The notes under the pieces are model-generated. The model saw only the letters and a list, made by a program, of their open reading frames with translations. It was not told the origin of the DNA and did no database searches. 64,000 nucleotides of DNA from Ustulina deusta (lineage: Eukaryota; Ascomycota; Sordariomycetes; Xylariales; Xylariaceae): NCBI GenBank assembly GCA_023159155.1, contig JAJNNX010000062.1:248001-312000 (forward strand), read 5' to 3'. Shown here in pieces: positions 12,326 through 24,178 of this stretch (positions are counted from its first letter, which is position 1; the number at the start of each line of letters is the position of its first letter). The position numbers were made by a program, and so were the translations under genes.

Positions 12326-13280
12326 GATGCTGATCTATAGCCGTATGTGGGTGTATCTATATGAGTAGACAGACGCCGGAAAACGTCAAACATGTACTTC
12401 ACGGGTTCCTCAATACGTGAAATATCGTCAGGACAGGCATTTCCCCCACCGTACCCCCACCTCTCCAGACAATAGAAACAAGGTGAGAGAATGTAACGTG
12501 ACAGCTCCCTATTGCACTAAGTCTGGAGTCTTGCACTACTTGAGTTGTAGTTTATCTGTTCGACTCAAACAGGGGTGGCTTAGCTTGTGAAGGGAACTGT
12601 TGGTAAAAGGCGGTCTACTCTATCACCGGTTGGCGTTGAGCAGCCAACTCGACAGCATACGGCAAGTTACCTACCGACAATTCTGCATGACATAAGACGA
12701 CACAAACGCACAATCCTCCGGTGAAGAGGAATCATTCCGATTCGTCATATTAAGTGTGCTGCATATCACCTCTAATAAAGACAACAGACGGCGTATAAAT
12801 GGGACAAGGTCGAGTTTAAAGGGCTGTATCGAAAATACAAAGTCTTATGTGAGCGAATTGAAACAATGCCAACAGGCAATGAAGGGGTATCTATTCTTAT
12901 TTCTCGCAATATCACTCCTGTAGTCTACAATTAGTTTTTATAACCTCATAAGAACGCATCACGGAACAAGTGACACAAACCTTTTCAACAGGTAACATGA
13001 TCGTATATGTTCCCTGATCGGCTCGATACACCGTCTGGCCGTCTGCCACGCAGTGAAAAAAAAAGGGGGCGAGGCGGGTAGAATCTCGTCGTGCAACTGC
13101 CTGCCTACAACAGGCGTCCCAATTTCTGCGCATCTGATTCGTATGGACTCCAGAACTGCCATGGGTGGCCGTACTCCTGCTCTCTTGCATATATGTGGTA
13201 AGGAGCAGGTGATAGCAAGAGAATATATGATTAAAAGAAGGGGTTCTTTTTCCTTGGGATAGAATGTGACAGCAATCTCT
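12326..13280. other. Intergenic region between GH20 and LIS1 genes
   Basis: About 950 bases with no supported gene. It should include the promoter of the GH20 gene and the 3' end of the LIS1 gene, both on the minus strand. Short frames at 12,912 to 13,303 show no known family. No repeat structure was noticed. Confidence 0.6.
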
Positions 13281-14892
13281 TCAATTCGCAAATACGCGCA
13301 CATTCAAATCAACACTGCCCGTTGCGATGACACACCTGACCTGAACATCAGAAGTAGCGGGGCCTGGTTTCGGGGTGCCGTTGGCAATGCTGGTGCCATT
13401 CGAGCCCTCAGGATTGCCGTTGGTGACAGGCTCACGCACGATCCCCGGCGCCCAACGCAAGCACGAGACGAAATGGCCATGGACGTCGGCAAGCACCTTG
13501 ACACATTTCCCTTCCTGGGACAGATCCCAACATCGCAGTGTCTTGTCATCGGCGACACTCAGGAGATACTTGCCACCAGGATGAAAGACTAAAGCCCGCA
13601 CCCAGTTGTCGTGCCCATTCAGTGTCTTGATACAATTCCCTCTCGCATCCCATATACGTATAGACTTGTCCCGGGACCCTGTAGCCATGAACTCGGCAGC
13701 GCTCGACGCAGGCGGCGGACGCTTGAGGCCGGCAAGCGGTGCCAGGTGTGGGTATGTCGAGGGAGGAGCGAGCGTGCAACATTCGACGGTGTGTTCGTGG
13801 CCGACCAGCGTGAGCTTGCCTTCAGGGTTGGCAAGGGATATATCCCAGAGGCGGGCCGTCTGGTCATTCCCGGCCGACAACAAGTAGCGTCCGTCAAGCG
13901 ACGGGCATACATCTCTGACCCAGTCTGCGTGGCCACGGATGGTCTTGACGCAGTATCCAGTAGATACATCCCATATACGCAAGGTCTTATCTCTCGACGC
14001 AGACACCAGCAGGTTTCCAGAACTCGGGGCACCGGCAGCGCCCGAGGGAATGAAACGCACGGCACTAACGCTGTGATCATGCCCCGGTAGGGTGCGGATG
14101 TTCTTGTACTCGTCGGCGGGGTCCCATAGTTTGATAGTCAAATCACTCGAGCAGGAGGCGAGGAGAGTGCCGCCTCTAGGACCGCCAAAGTCGACGTCTA
14201 AGACGGCCTTGGTGTGCCCCTTGATGGTTCGCTCCAACTCCCCCAGCTCCCAGTCCCAAATCTTGATGGTATAATCCTCGGAGCCAGAGGCGAGAGAGGA
14301 GAAGACGGGGTGAAAAGCAACGCAGGTGATGGGTTCTCGGTGGGATTGAAGGGTATGACGGGCAGGCGATCTCGGAAGCCAGCTCGCAGGATCTTGGTTT
14401 CGACGGGAGAGGGAAGTCGGCGTCGCACTGTCCAGCTCGGATTGGAGTGTTGAGTTTCTCGATTCGAGGTCCATGATCTACACGAGAACAAGACAAGACA
14501 AGACAAGTTAGTCCAGCTAGAACCAAGATCGCAGACCGCATAACAGCAGCAGCAGCGGATGATGTCATGGCACCATGGCCAGATTGCGGGTACCTTTTTC
14601 TGTAATCTCACAACACTTGTCCATTTCTTCTCGAGAAGACCCTGGTACTTCTTGGCGGTGGCATCATCAAAGGTGTCGCCTAGGTCCAGCTCCTTGCGCA
14701 ATGCAGCAGCGGTATCGGGGAGGTTGTTGGAGGCCAGATAGGCGATGATGGCCTTGTGCCTGTCGAGTGTTGCCGAAAGTTAGCAGGGATGACGACAACG
14801 CACTAAGAAGGAGGAGGGGGAAAGAAGATAGCAGGGAGGGTAAGTAAGTCATACAGCTCATCCGCTTGTCGTGGGGTTAATATTTGGGTCAT
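13281..14892 (-). CDS. nudF: Nuclear distribution protein LIS1 homologue (NudF/PAC1)
   Basis: LIS1/NudF binds cytoplasmic dynein and, with NudE, controls nuclear migration and vesicle transport along microtubules in hyphae. Minus-strand exons are 14892-14855, 14759-14594 and 14477-13281, giving 466 residues, the usual fungal length. The start [13 protein letters not shown] is standard for the family. A LisH motif covers about residues 9 to 41 and a short coiled coil follows ([14 protein letters not shown]). Then come seven WD40 repeats, each ending near a WD pair, for example [26 protein letters not shown] and SIRIWDARG. The first intron splits a Leu codon (phase 2); the second is phase 0 before an Ile codon. 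All donors and acceptors are GT..AG. The gene is divergent from the Stu2-like gene. Confidence 0.96.
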
Positions 14893-17800
14893 CTTGGACA
14901 AGATATGGCGGCGCCACCCAGGGATATGCGCATGCGCTCACGCTCAAATCTATGATGACACTGGTGGCAAGCCTGGTAAATGGAACGGGAATAGGTCTGG
15001 ACGATGGGACACGGGCCAGGTGCACATAAATAGCCCCTTTCTGAGTAGTGCCGGACCTGGACTATTTGTTCGACTGTATCGTCAGAGCTTGTGGTACGAA
15101 CAAAGAGCCGAGACAGGCGGTCTGACTGATGCGAGGGTATTCGCTAGGTACCGGGATGACGAGTGACAGGGGAGGGAAGAGCTGGGAGAGACGGAGTGTC
15201 GCAAGATAGATGAGGTAGATAGCCGTAATTATGGTTGTGGTTGTTGTCGCTGTCTGTTGTCAGGGTTGTTGTAGTCGGCTTGGCGGTGGTGAAGGGGCGT
15301 GGTCGTCGGTCTCGTTGTCGGTATTAGCGGAACCGTGACAGATGGAAGAGGTATATATAAGTAGTGATGTGCTGCTGTGGCGATCAAGTGCAACCGTTGC
15401 CTTGACCTGTTGGGACTTAAGCGGCCTGTTATCAAATCATCCACCCCGTCCTATAGAAGAAAAAACAACCGTGGCTTGGAGCTTCAGGCGATGTCTCGGT
15501 TTCAGACGCAATGGATGCCCCCTCGAGCGTCGACCAGATGTGGGAATAGACAAGCCTCGAAATACTTCGGTATGGACTTGGCTCTCTCTGTCTGGACAGC
15601 ATGCAAAAATAGGAGGCGTTGTTGGATAGGTGTTGTTGCTGTTATTGTTTGGGGTCTGGTGTCTGGTTGACTTGGTTGATAGTATCACTGTTTGAGCATA
15701 GTACACGCCCGCGGGTCTACACTAGGTATGTACTGCTAAGTATCTACCCTACCTAGGTAGTATATGGTTTAGGTTGGCATTCAACGTTGCTATTACCTAA
15801 TCTTGCCAAGTGTTCACCTAGAGGGAGTGTGTATAGTTTAGATAGCGTACGCATACAGTGGTGAGCCGATAGCATGTGATGCGCTAGAACATGTACCGTG
15901 ACCTGAGACCTTTCCCCTGGAGGAAGGCAATATCAAAATTTAAATTGTAAATGGCCTTTCTCTTGGGACCTGAGGTGCTGGCTTCAAGTCAATAAGTGTT
16001 CCTATGGTGCACAGCACCGTACTGCGCTATGTTGTAGGCTATGCTGTATGCCTACTTAGGTAGTACATGGATAAGTAGGTAGGTAAGTACATAGGTACTG
16101 ATACCTGGGAACTGACGTCGCAGGTGGGGCTATTGACGTGGTACCGAAGGAGGTATCTAGTGGGCGTTGGTTGCTCCCCAACCAGCAATATCGACAGCGG
16201 CCCTCCCCCACCCAATCACAGGTCCTATGGTACTGGTGTCAAGTTCCTTTACTTTGGTATACAAGTCCGAATGGCTTAGTTCAGCTAATTGCTGGCTGAT
16301 CAGCTGACCTAGCCAACTACTTAGACTAACTGGCAACTACTAAGTTGTCTAGCTGTTTATTCGCTGCTTCTCTCTCTTTTCTATAGGTATATATGTATTA
16401 ACACACGTTTAACCATCCGGTGGATTGACTGCCTATTACATCTAAAACTACAGTTTTTCTAGGGTCTAATCGATGCACCTTGCGGCACTGCCCAGCTCAA
16501 CAACTAGTTTCTTTGCCCATTTGACTTGCATTGCAAGGGTGACTGACAACTTTGCCACTTGAACTTGGGCAAATCCTGATCGGTTGTGACTATCGGCAGT
16601 ATGAAAAGGATCTCGGGCGGATGTAGATGAGGAGAATTGGAATCCGGGAGAAGTGCGCGGGTGTGGGAACAGCCGCCGATTTTAAAGTTCCTCCTACCCC
16701 GACTGGGTGGACTCGATAGCGAAGTTGTAGAGGAGAGAGGTCGGCCATTGACAAAGGCATCCCCTATGAGGGGTGATATAGGCACTCCCCCCGTGCCTTC
16801 CCAACAGAACCGGAGCAGGAATATTTGTTTGTGGTCAGCCATTGTAAAGCGAGTAAATGCCATTCGCGCCACAAAACAGCGACAAAAAGGGCCCTGAAGC
16901 CCCAGGCTAGCACCTACAGGGCTAGTGCAGGGCTACAGGGTTCCAGGGTTCCAGGGTGGCGGACTGACAGGGTTCAATTGTTTTTTCTTCTTAGTGGCCC
17001 ATACCCTCAATAAACAACTACCTATACCCACCTACATACACTCACCCTCTCCATCATAGAAACAAACGTCAACATCAACACCAACACCCTTTGCCATTCT
17101 GATCTATTTGGCAATTCTCGGGGTTTGGCCGACTTACTATTGTCCATTGATGCTTCCTCCACCTCGGGCGGTCGATCGAGTGTTCTGTATGTAAAGAATA
17201 ATAACCTATCTCTAATTTTACTTAGATACGTCCATCCATTCCATCCGGACATATATATCCCTGCCTGCCTGCGTCCCTCCCTGCCCGTCTGTTTACCTGG
17301 CGGTGAGGTTCTGTTGTCTGATTCTGTCATCCCGTTGTCGCTGCCGTCGTCTTTGTCGTCGTCTTCTTCTTCTTCTTCTTCTTCTTCTTCTTCTCCTACG
17401 CATACCACAGCCTCCGATCCGTGGCCACACCCGATTCTCTGTGAAGACAGAAACACGTGCTCCCGACACCGTCACCGCAGCGACAAACACCTGGCTTGGT
17501 GCGTGGGACACTTCCCTCTGTGGATTCCATCTTGTGACAAGGCCGTGGGTGCTGTGTTGTGCTGTGCCGTGCTGTTTCGTCTTGCGCAGCCTGTGTGCGT
17601 GCGTCGGTCCGTGTATGCGCGCCTGTGGATGCGTGTGTGTAAGGTACGTTGCTGGTTCACCATTGCGTCCTCGCTACCTACCCTCTCCCCCTCGTGCCCC
17701 ACCCTTCCCCTTCGCTCGAGCTTCATGCCTGCAACGCCACAACGAGCTCTCGCCATACCTACATGTCTGTGTGCCTCCGATGCAGATATACATGCGTCGG

Positions 17801-18241
17801 CTCGCTCTCCCTTGCTCACTCTACACTCCCGTCCTCCTGCACCCATGTGTCCCTGGTGTATTCGATTGCAACAAATGATTCCTTGCGATACCCGGGCATG
17901 ATAGCTGCCCCTCCCCATTCGCAGCCGCAGCACAACAGCAGAAGCGGAAGAGAAAGAGGAAGGGGAACATGCCCTTCTTACCCAGGCTAACCAGTAAAGT
18001 AGCTTCCCTTCTCTCGCCGAAACGCAGGAAAAAGAAGAACGACGAGAACAGCAGCACCACCACCACTACCAACGACGCCACCAACCCCCCCATCTCCTGC
18101 GCCCTCGCATCGCCAACACCGACACCGACTTCACCCAGACCCCGCCACCATCCCGCCGACGACTACAACGGCCCCGGACCCGATTCCGCGCGCGAACCCA
18201 CATTCCTCGGCAGCCTCCACAGCCCTCATCAGTCTGCCGCC
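14893..18241. other. Divergent intergenic region between LIS1 and Stu2 genes
   Basis: About 3.3 kb separating two divergently transcribed microtubule-related genes, so it should hold both promoters. It contains GTAGGTA/CCTAGG words near 15,730 to 16,110, a TCT microsatellite near 17,360 and CT-rich and CA-rich tracts from 17,000 to 17,900, typical of a long fungal 5' leader. Frames at 16,504 to 16,872 (minus) and 17,125 to 17,901 (plus) are low-complexity translations and are not supported as genes. Confidence 0.6.
17360..17394. repeat. TCT trinucleotide microsatellite
   Basis: About eleven uninterrupted TCT units lie upstream of the Stu2-like gene. They create Ser or Glu runs in spurious frames on either strand. 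Confidence 0.9.
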
Positions 18242-21074
18242 ATGGCCGACGGTGAGCCAGACTACAGCTCTCTGCCGCTGACTGACCGGTGGGTACACAA
18301 GGTGCGCACTCTCCCTCCCAATTCCGCAGCATCGCACACTCCCGGTGCGAGATGGCGTCCTGCACCTGCATACTAACTCGCCCTCCTCTCCTCTCTCCCC
18401 AGGTCTGGAAGGTCCGCAAACAAGCCTACGAGGATGCCGCCAAACAGTTCGAGGTCACCCCCGACGAGCATGATGCCGCCTTCCGCCCCTTCAACCAGGA
18501 TCCCAGCCTCTGGAAGGGCGCTGTCGCCGACTCCAACGTTGCCGCCCAGTCCGATGGCATCGTCGCCTACTGCGCCTTCCTCAAGTTCGGCGGCCGCGAA
18601 GGCTGCGTCCGCTCGCGTGGCCACGTCATCACGCCCATCGTCGAGAAGGGCCTCATCTCCACCCGCCCCGCCACCAAAGCCGCCTCTCTCGAAGCCCTCC
18701 TACTGCTGATCGAGCTCGATGCCGCCGCCCCCGTTGTCGAAGACATCCTCCCCGCCATCTCCGCGAAGCTGCCCAAGGTCATCGCCGCTGCTCTCGCTGC
18801 CCTCACCGCCATCTTCCATAACTATGGCTGCAAGATCGCCGACCCCAAACCCGTCCTCAAGATCCTCCCCAAGGCCTTCGGTCATGCCGACAAGAACGTT
18901 CGAGCCGAGGCCACCAACCTGGCTGTCGAGTTTTACCGCTGGCTTCGCGACGCCATGAAACCTATGTTCTGGGGTGACCTGAAGCCCACGCAACAGACAG
19001 ACCTCGAGGCCCAGTTCGAGAAGATCAAGGCCGAGCCGACGCCCAAGCAGGAACGGCTTCTGCGGTCGCAACAGGAGGCCATGGCGAGAGCCCCGCCCCC
19101 CGGCGCCGACAGCGAAGACCCATACGAGGACGACGATCCCGCGGAGCCTGCCGAGGTGGACGCATTCGACTTGGCCGAACCCCAGGATGTGTTGTCCAAG
19201 GTTCCGGCCAACTTCCACGACAATCTCGCTTCCTCCAAATGGAAAGATCGTAAGGAGGCGCTCGAGGCGCTCTTCGCTGTCCTCAACGTCCCGAGAATCA
19301 AAGACGCCGACTTCAACGAGATCAACCGGGGATTGGCCAAGAGTATGAAGGATGCCAACATTGCCGTCGTCACCCAGGCCGCCCAGTGTATCGAGGTATT
19401 GTCCAAGGGCTTGCGGAACGGCTACGGCAAATACAGGTCCGTCGTCATGGCCCCCATCATGGAGCGCCTGAAGGAGAAGAAGCAGTCGGTCGCCGATGCC
19501 CTAGGCGCTGCCCTAGATCAAGTCTTTCTAGCGACGAGTTTGACCGATTGCCTGGAGGATATCTTGGCTTTCTTGAATCATAAGAATCCTCAAGTCAAAG
19601 AAGGCACCATGAAGTTCCTGGTTCGCTGTCTCCGGGCGACGCGGGATGTCCCTAGCAAGCAGGAGGTGGCCAGTATCGTCGAAGCCTCCAAGAAGTTGCT
19701 TTCCGAGTCGAGTGAGGGTCTCCGGTCCGGCGGTGCTGAGGTGCTAGGGACCGTCATGAAGATCGTCGGCGAGCGTGCCATGAATCCCCATATGGAAGCC
19801 TTGGACGATATCCGAAAAACAAAAGTCAGGGAATTCTTTGAAAAGGCCGAGGTCAAAGCCAAGGAAAAGCCCAAACCTGTACCGGCCCCAGCAGCGAGAG
19901 CCCCGGCTGGAGGACCCAAGAAGCTTGTGGGAGGAGGGCTCAAGAAGGCCCCAGGCACCGTGAAGAAAATAGCTCCTGCTGCAAGCGCGCCACCACCAGT
20001 GGCAGAACCTGCACCTCCCTCCAGGCCCGCCGGGCCCAGCAAACTGGGAATGCCCAGGTCGGGAGGTCCCACCGGTCTGAAAGCGCCACAACGACGTATT
20101 GCCGCACCAGGTGTTGGGTCTCCGCGGAGAGCTGCAGCACCACCGCCGCCGCCCCCCGTGGAAGATGAAGAGCCCATATCGTTCTCACCTCCACCCAAAT
20201 CGCGCATCGGACTTGGCCGTGGTGGCTTAGCCGGTCGGTCACTGGCCAAGCCTACTGCGGCTCCGGTAGCTGCCCCCCCAGCAGCCTCGTCGCCCCCCTC
20301 GAGCGGACTCACAGCGATGGAAAGGGCCGAGCTCGAAGAGCTCCGAACGGCCAATGAGCGGCTTCTTCGACAGGTTGACGAGCTACGCCAGGACAAGAGC
20401 AAGCTTTCATCAGAGATACAGGAGTTGAAGAACCAGAACGCTGGACTCATCGAGGACCACACTCGAGATCATCTGAGTATCAAAGCCAAGGAAACGCAGC
20501 TTGTTCGCGCACGTAGCGACGCCGAAGCAGCCGAGCAGGTGAACGAGAGGCTTCGGCGAGAACTGGAACGTCTCAAGCGTGCGCTTAGTAGGGCTGAGGG
20601 GCTAGGTGTTTCCGGTGGTATGGCAAGTCCGACGGTGACGAGCCCGACACATGAGGATATGGGCATCTACCGCGATAGTTCGAACAGTGCCGGCGCTCGG
20701 TCGAACCGGATGAGTTTCGCGAGCACGCTGTCCGAGGAGAAGGAGAACGGTGATATGGCGCACAATTACCCTCGGAGCAAGCTCAGTCCGGAGTTGAGAT
20801 ATGCCAGCGGCTCGAGTGGGCGTGGTAGTCCTGCGCGGGGATTTAGAAACACCCACGCGGACGAGGCGACCCACGGGACCGCCGGAGGATCGGGCATGAC
20901 GGCATCCGCTAGCAATGGCGTGGAAAGCTGGAGGAGGGCAGCAGAGGTCACGAGTCAGCTCAAGGCTAGGATAGAGCAGATGAAGGTGAGTCATGTTACG
21001 TTCCGGTCATTTGGTCGTCTCTGAGTTTGGTGGCTAACCTATTCTAGGCTAAACAAGGATTCAACAGACCGTGA
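18242..21074 (+). CDS. Stu2/Alp14/XMAP215-family microtubule polymerase
   Basis: This TOG-domain protein speeds tubulin addition at plus ends and works at spindle poles and kinetochores. Exons are 18242-18301, 18403-20985 and 21048-21074, giving 889 residues, the size of fungal two-TOG members. The first intron has a perfect TACTAAC branch point at 18371. The start MADGEPDYSSLPLTDRWVHK joins to VWKVRKQAYEDAAKQFEV, the family N-terminus. TOG1 spans about residues 15 to 240 and TOG2 about 275 to 500. A basic Ala/Pro/Gly-rich microtubule-binding linker follows (about 510 to 660). A coiled coil starting ERAELEELRTANERLL (about 670 to 770) should dimerise it. The last exon encodes only eight residues. 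An in-frame ATG at 17969 could add 91 residues, but family similarity favours 18242. Confidence 0.94.
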
Positions 21075-22598
21075 CGTTAGATGTGATCGGAAGAGGTGAG
21101 AGGATGCCATCTTCCGGGGTCTCCTTGGGCATATTGGCGTTGTAGGAAGGATGTTGTGAAATAAAACAAGATGGCATTGTTCGCTGTTAAAGTGTGGAGT
21201 GTGTAGTGCATTTTAAGGCGTCATGGATTAATACCCTCCGTTCATCCTGTTCTCTGTTCACCTGTTGAAGAAAGTTGTCGTCAGTTATAGAATCCTCGGA
21301 TATCCTATCCCTTCTGGCAGTAATGAATGATCGAGAGTGGAAGGCTCTGAGCCTTGATTATTTCACTGATTTCGTTGTGAGGATATATCATGCATACTGA
21401 ATGGTGAGACTAATGGTGGCAGTTAATATAACTAGTGGTGACGGAAGAGTCTACTTGTACGCAATGCAACGGAATCTTTTGCGAAGCTAGTGAGGCTTGT
21501 TTGTTGAATAGGCCGTTATATCCGAGTGAGTCGTACAAAACCTAGCCATCCTTGTGCTATGGCTGTCTCAAACTCAGGCTCCTGATGAGGGTAGGTTCAT
21601 GAGCTCCCATTATTCGGCTTACTAGACTCACTAGGTGAAGTTGATAAGGTGGATATTACTCATTATAATACTTGACAAACGGGAATGCTGTTGGGATAAA
21701 CGTTAGCGATTAGTATGTCATGATAGCTAAAATAGGATATAATGTGTGTATAGGCACCTCGATATAAATAAATAGAGAGCTAGATAGATAGGTAGGGCAG
21801 CTAAAAAAGTGTGTTGGATTAGATCCTTCATGTAGTAGGTTGTTGGGCTGTTGGGCGACTTTATACTCGTGCTAATTATGGTTTGGTATTTTGTCTGCAG
21901 GTAGTCGGTCCTGCGTTTAAGTCCCGGTAGATGTGAATACATTATCGAAGATGCGTATCTAGGCAGGGAAGCCCTCTGAAAGCTTGGCTGTCTTGGCTCG
22001 GGGTTGTCTTGTTGGTAGGTATTCAGAGTTTAACACGTGGGTGTGAGTATGTGGATCTACGTACGTAGGTGATTTCTCTTTGCCAAAAATGTAGGTTGTA
22101 AGCTGTAGACTTTAGCTATAGCCATTGAATTCTATTTATGAGCCTATCTATAGTTTATGTATTGCGTCTAGGTATAGTTACTAAATGCTAGGGATGTAAG
22201 CAACAGTTAATTTTGTCTTAATCTTTTAGGTCAGCTATTTGGTTTTGGAAAAGGAAATCTTTGGGAACAAGAGTACAAGAACAGAGAGGTCTAACAACAA
22301 CAAGGGGTACACATGCAGCCCTTTTTTACTACCAATTCATGATTTGTTTAACTTTAACACCATCTTAAATAAAACATTGATAATCTAATAGCAGGATTAA
22401 GCCGACTTGGTTAACTAGCTAGCTTATTTCGCACTAATTTCGACTTCTTTAATAGCAATGATAGAAATCTATATATATTCTCAAAGAAGATTGAGGTGAA
22501 TTATCAAATAATATATCTCAGAATACAAAACGTTCATCTATAATTCCTAAATCCATCCTTGGTTTCAGCAATAAGTTTCCACTATGCCCACTTTCCCA
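21075..22598. other. Intergenic region between convergent Stu2 and solute-binding protein genes
   Basis: About 1.5 kb between two genes whose 3' ends face each other. AT content rises from about 21,700 to 22,560. No gene, RNA or ordered repeat is supported. It marks the start of the shift from the dense housekeeping block to looser sequence. Confidence 0.6.
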
Positions 22599-23745
22599 TC
22601 ACAAGTCGTCCTTAAGAGGGCTTAGTCCCTGGGCGGTACCAATCTTGTCTTCAAAAAAGAGTTTGAGTCTTTCAACCCGCTCTCGATCAACCATGAACCC
22701 CTCGAAACCATTTGGATTAGTGGAGGAGATATCCGCGAGATCACTGTAGCCTGTGGGAGCGGCGATATCTTTACGAACACTCCAGGTACCGAGCGAGGAT
22801 TGGTGTTCCTCGCTTAGAAGGTAGCTATGGAGTAGTTTAGCCCCTTCCGGATGAGGCGCATCTTTCAAGATGGCAGCTCTTTGGGGCCAAGAGACAAAAA
22901 GCCCTTTGGTCGGGAAAGTTATGCCTATAGGGCTTGGGGGCGTCAAGCCCGCGCTGGATGTAAAGGTAGCTGACGCTGTCCCATTGCTTTCGCTCAGGAG
23001 CGTCACCGGCGTACCTGTGCCGCGCACCCATCGGGGATTCTGTGCTAGAAGGCTTTCAAACCATCCGTATCCAAACTGTTGCATGCTGCCTTCTGTTAGT
23101 AGGTGAACTCTCAAGAGACGAGGGTAAGAGTCCGGCCATCACTTACATCAGATCAAACGCGTAAAGAACGGCGTCGTCGTCGTTTGGATACGTCAGCACA
23201 AGCTTGTCCTTGAACTCAGGTTTCAAGAAGTCTTCGAACTCCTGGGGCCCCTCGGATATCCTGTCACTATTCCACAGGAAGCTCCATGCGATGACTGTCA
23301 CTCCGTACCAAGCGCCGCGAACATTCCGGAAACTGGGCTGTAAATCGTAGAAGTTGAGTGGCATGTAATGCAGAAGCGCTCCTTCATTATCCCATCGCGG
23401 GTAATCGTGCAAGGTTTGCAGGATGACACTGTCGACATACACCCCACCGGTAGCGAGCTGGCGATCAATGTTGCCATCATGGTACTTGGAGACGTCGACG
23501 GTGACGTTGAGAGTCATGTTGGGGAAGCGGGCTTCGAAGGCTTGCTTCAACGAGTCTTGCTGATTCGTCTCGTCGCCGCCATGCCACAAAGTCACGATGC
23601 CACCCTCCGCCAGTGCTGCCTCGTAGATTTCATCGATTGTTCGGTTCTCGATTTCCGGTGCGCCATTGAAACCCACGGTTGTATCAAATGCAGATATGAC
23701 CCTGGCGCTGAGGGCTACGTAGCACAGGGTAGAAAGTCCAACCAT
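22599..23745 (-). CDS. Secreted bacterial-type extracellular solute-binding protein
   Basis: The protein resembles periplasmic substrate-binding proteins of bacterial iron/organic-anion ABC transporters, a fold also found in some ascomycete secreted proteins. Minus-strand exons are 23745-23147 and 23085-22599 with a 61-nt intron (GTAAGT donor, CTACTAAC branch). The join uses the second of two nearby AG acceptors because only that keeps the frame through DLIMQQFGYGWFE. The total is 361 residues. A signal peptide is seen at the start (MVGLSTLCYVALSARVISAF). Family features include IVTLWHGGDE, a VYVDSVILQTLHDYP segment, RGAWYGVTVIAWSF near the hinge, and GITFPTKGLFVSWPQ. No ABC permease or ATPase lies nearby, so it probably scavenges or senses a ligand outside the cell. 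The ligand cannot be told from sequence. Bacterial origin by transfer is possible but old, since the gene has a normal fungal intron. Confidence 0.82.
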
Positions 23746-23832
23746 CGTGACAATAATTGATTCCCGAATTCCGAGTAGAACTTGACGGATAGGAGAAGAG
23801 AGGTTTCTTCATGCCAGCCGGGAGAGCACCCT

Positions 23833-23840
23833 CTATATAG
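23833..23840 (-). promoter_or_regulatory. Possible TATA box of the solute-binding protein gene
   Basis: CTATATAG lies about 90 bases upstream of the ATG at 23745, a plausible distance for a fungal core promoter. There is no other evidence. Confidence 0.35.
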
Positions 23841-24067
23841 GACTCTAGATGCCTGTCCGACGTTCACGCTCTTTCACGAATGCAGTATTTATCATCTTTA
23901 CTTGCTTCTTCCGTACCGTTTTAGGAAATATATCCTTTGGGCGGTGCTACGACATCTCTTGCGTTGATCTGAGTTGCTTAACAAATCCTGACTAACAACT
24001 AGGGTCTCTAAATTAAAGCATTACGAATTACGCTCGAAAGTTGCCCTTACAAATCGTGGCCTTCTTT

Positions 24068-24178
24068 GAGTGTTTATCTCGGCGATGTGGGATCCAAGCC
24101 TCGTTCATAGATGATGAGGACCCATTTTGTTGCCGATCGCAGAGAGGGATGGTATCCCACATTGCCGAGAAGGCACTC
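24068..24178. repeat. Imperfect inverted repeat with 27-bp arms
   Basis: The left arm, 24068-24094, contains CTCGGCGATGTGGGATCC. The right arm, 24152-24178, reads as its reverse complement with few changes (GTATCCCACATTGCCGAG). The arms are separated by 57 bases. It could be a hairpin or a remnant of a small element. Confidence 0.6.

Noticed and set aside
16504..16872. Minus-strand 122-codon frame
   Set aside because: No recognisable domain and no splice context; it lies inside the divergent promoter region.
17125..17901. Plus-strand 258-codon frame
   Set aside because: It is driven by the TCT microsatellite and CT-rich leader sequence, has many Ser/Cys/Pro, and no domain; it fits a promoter or 5' leader.
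19590..20462. Minus-strand 290-codon frame
   Set aside because: Antisense shadow of the Stu2-like gene's Pro/Ala-rich linker.
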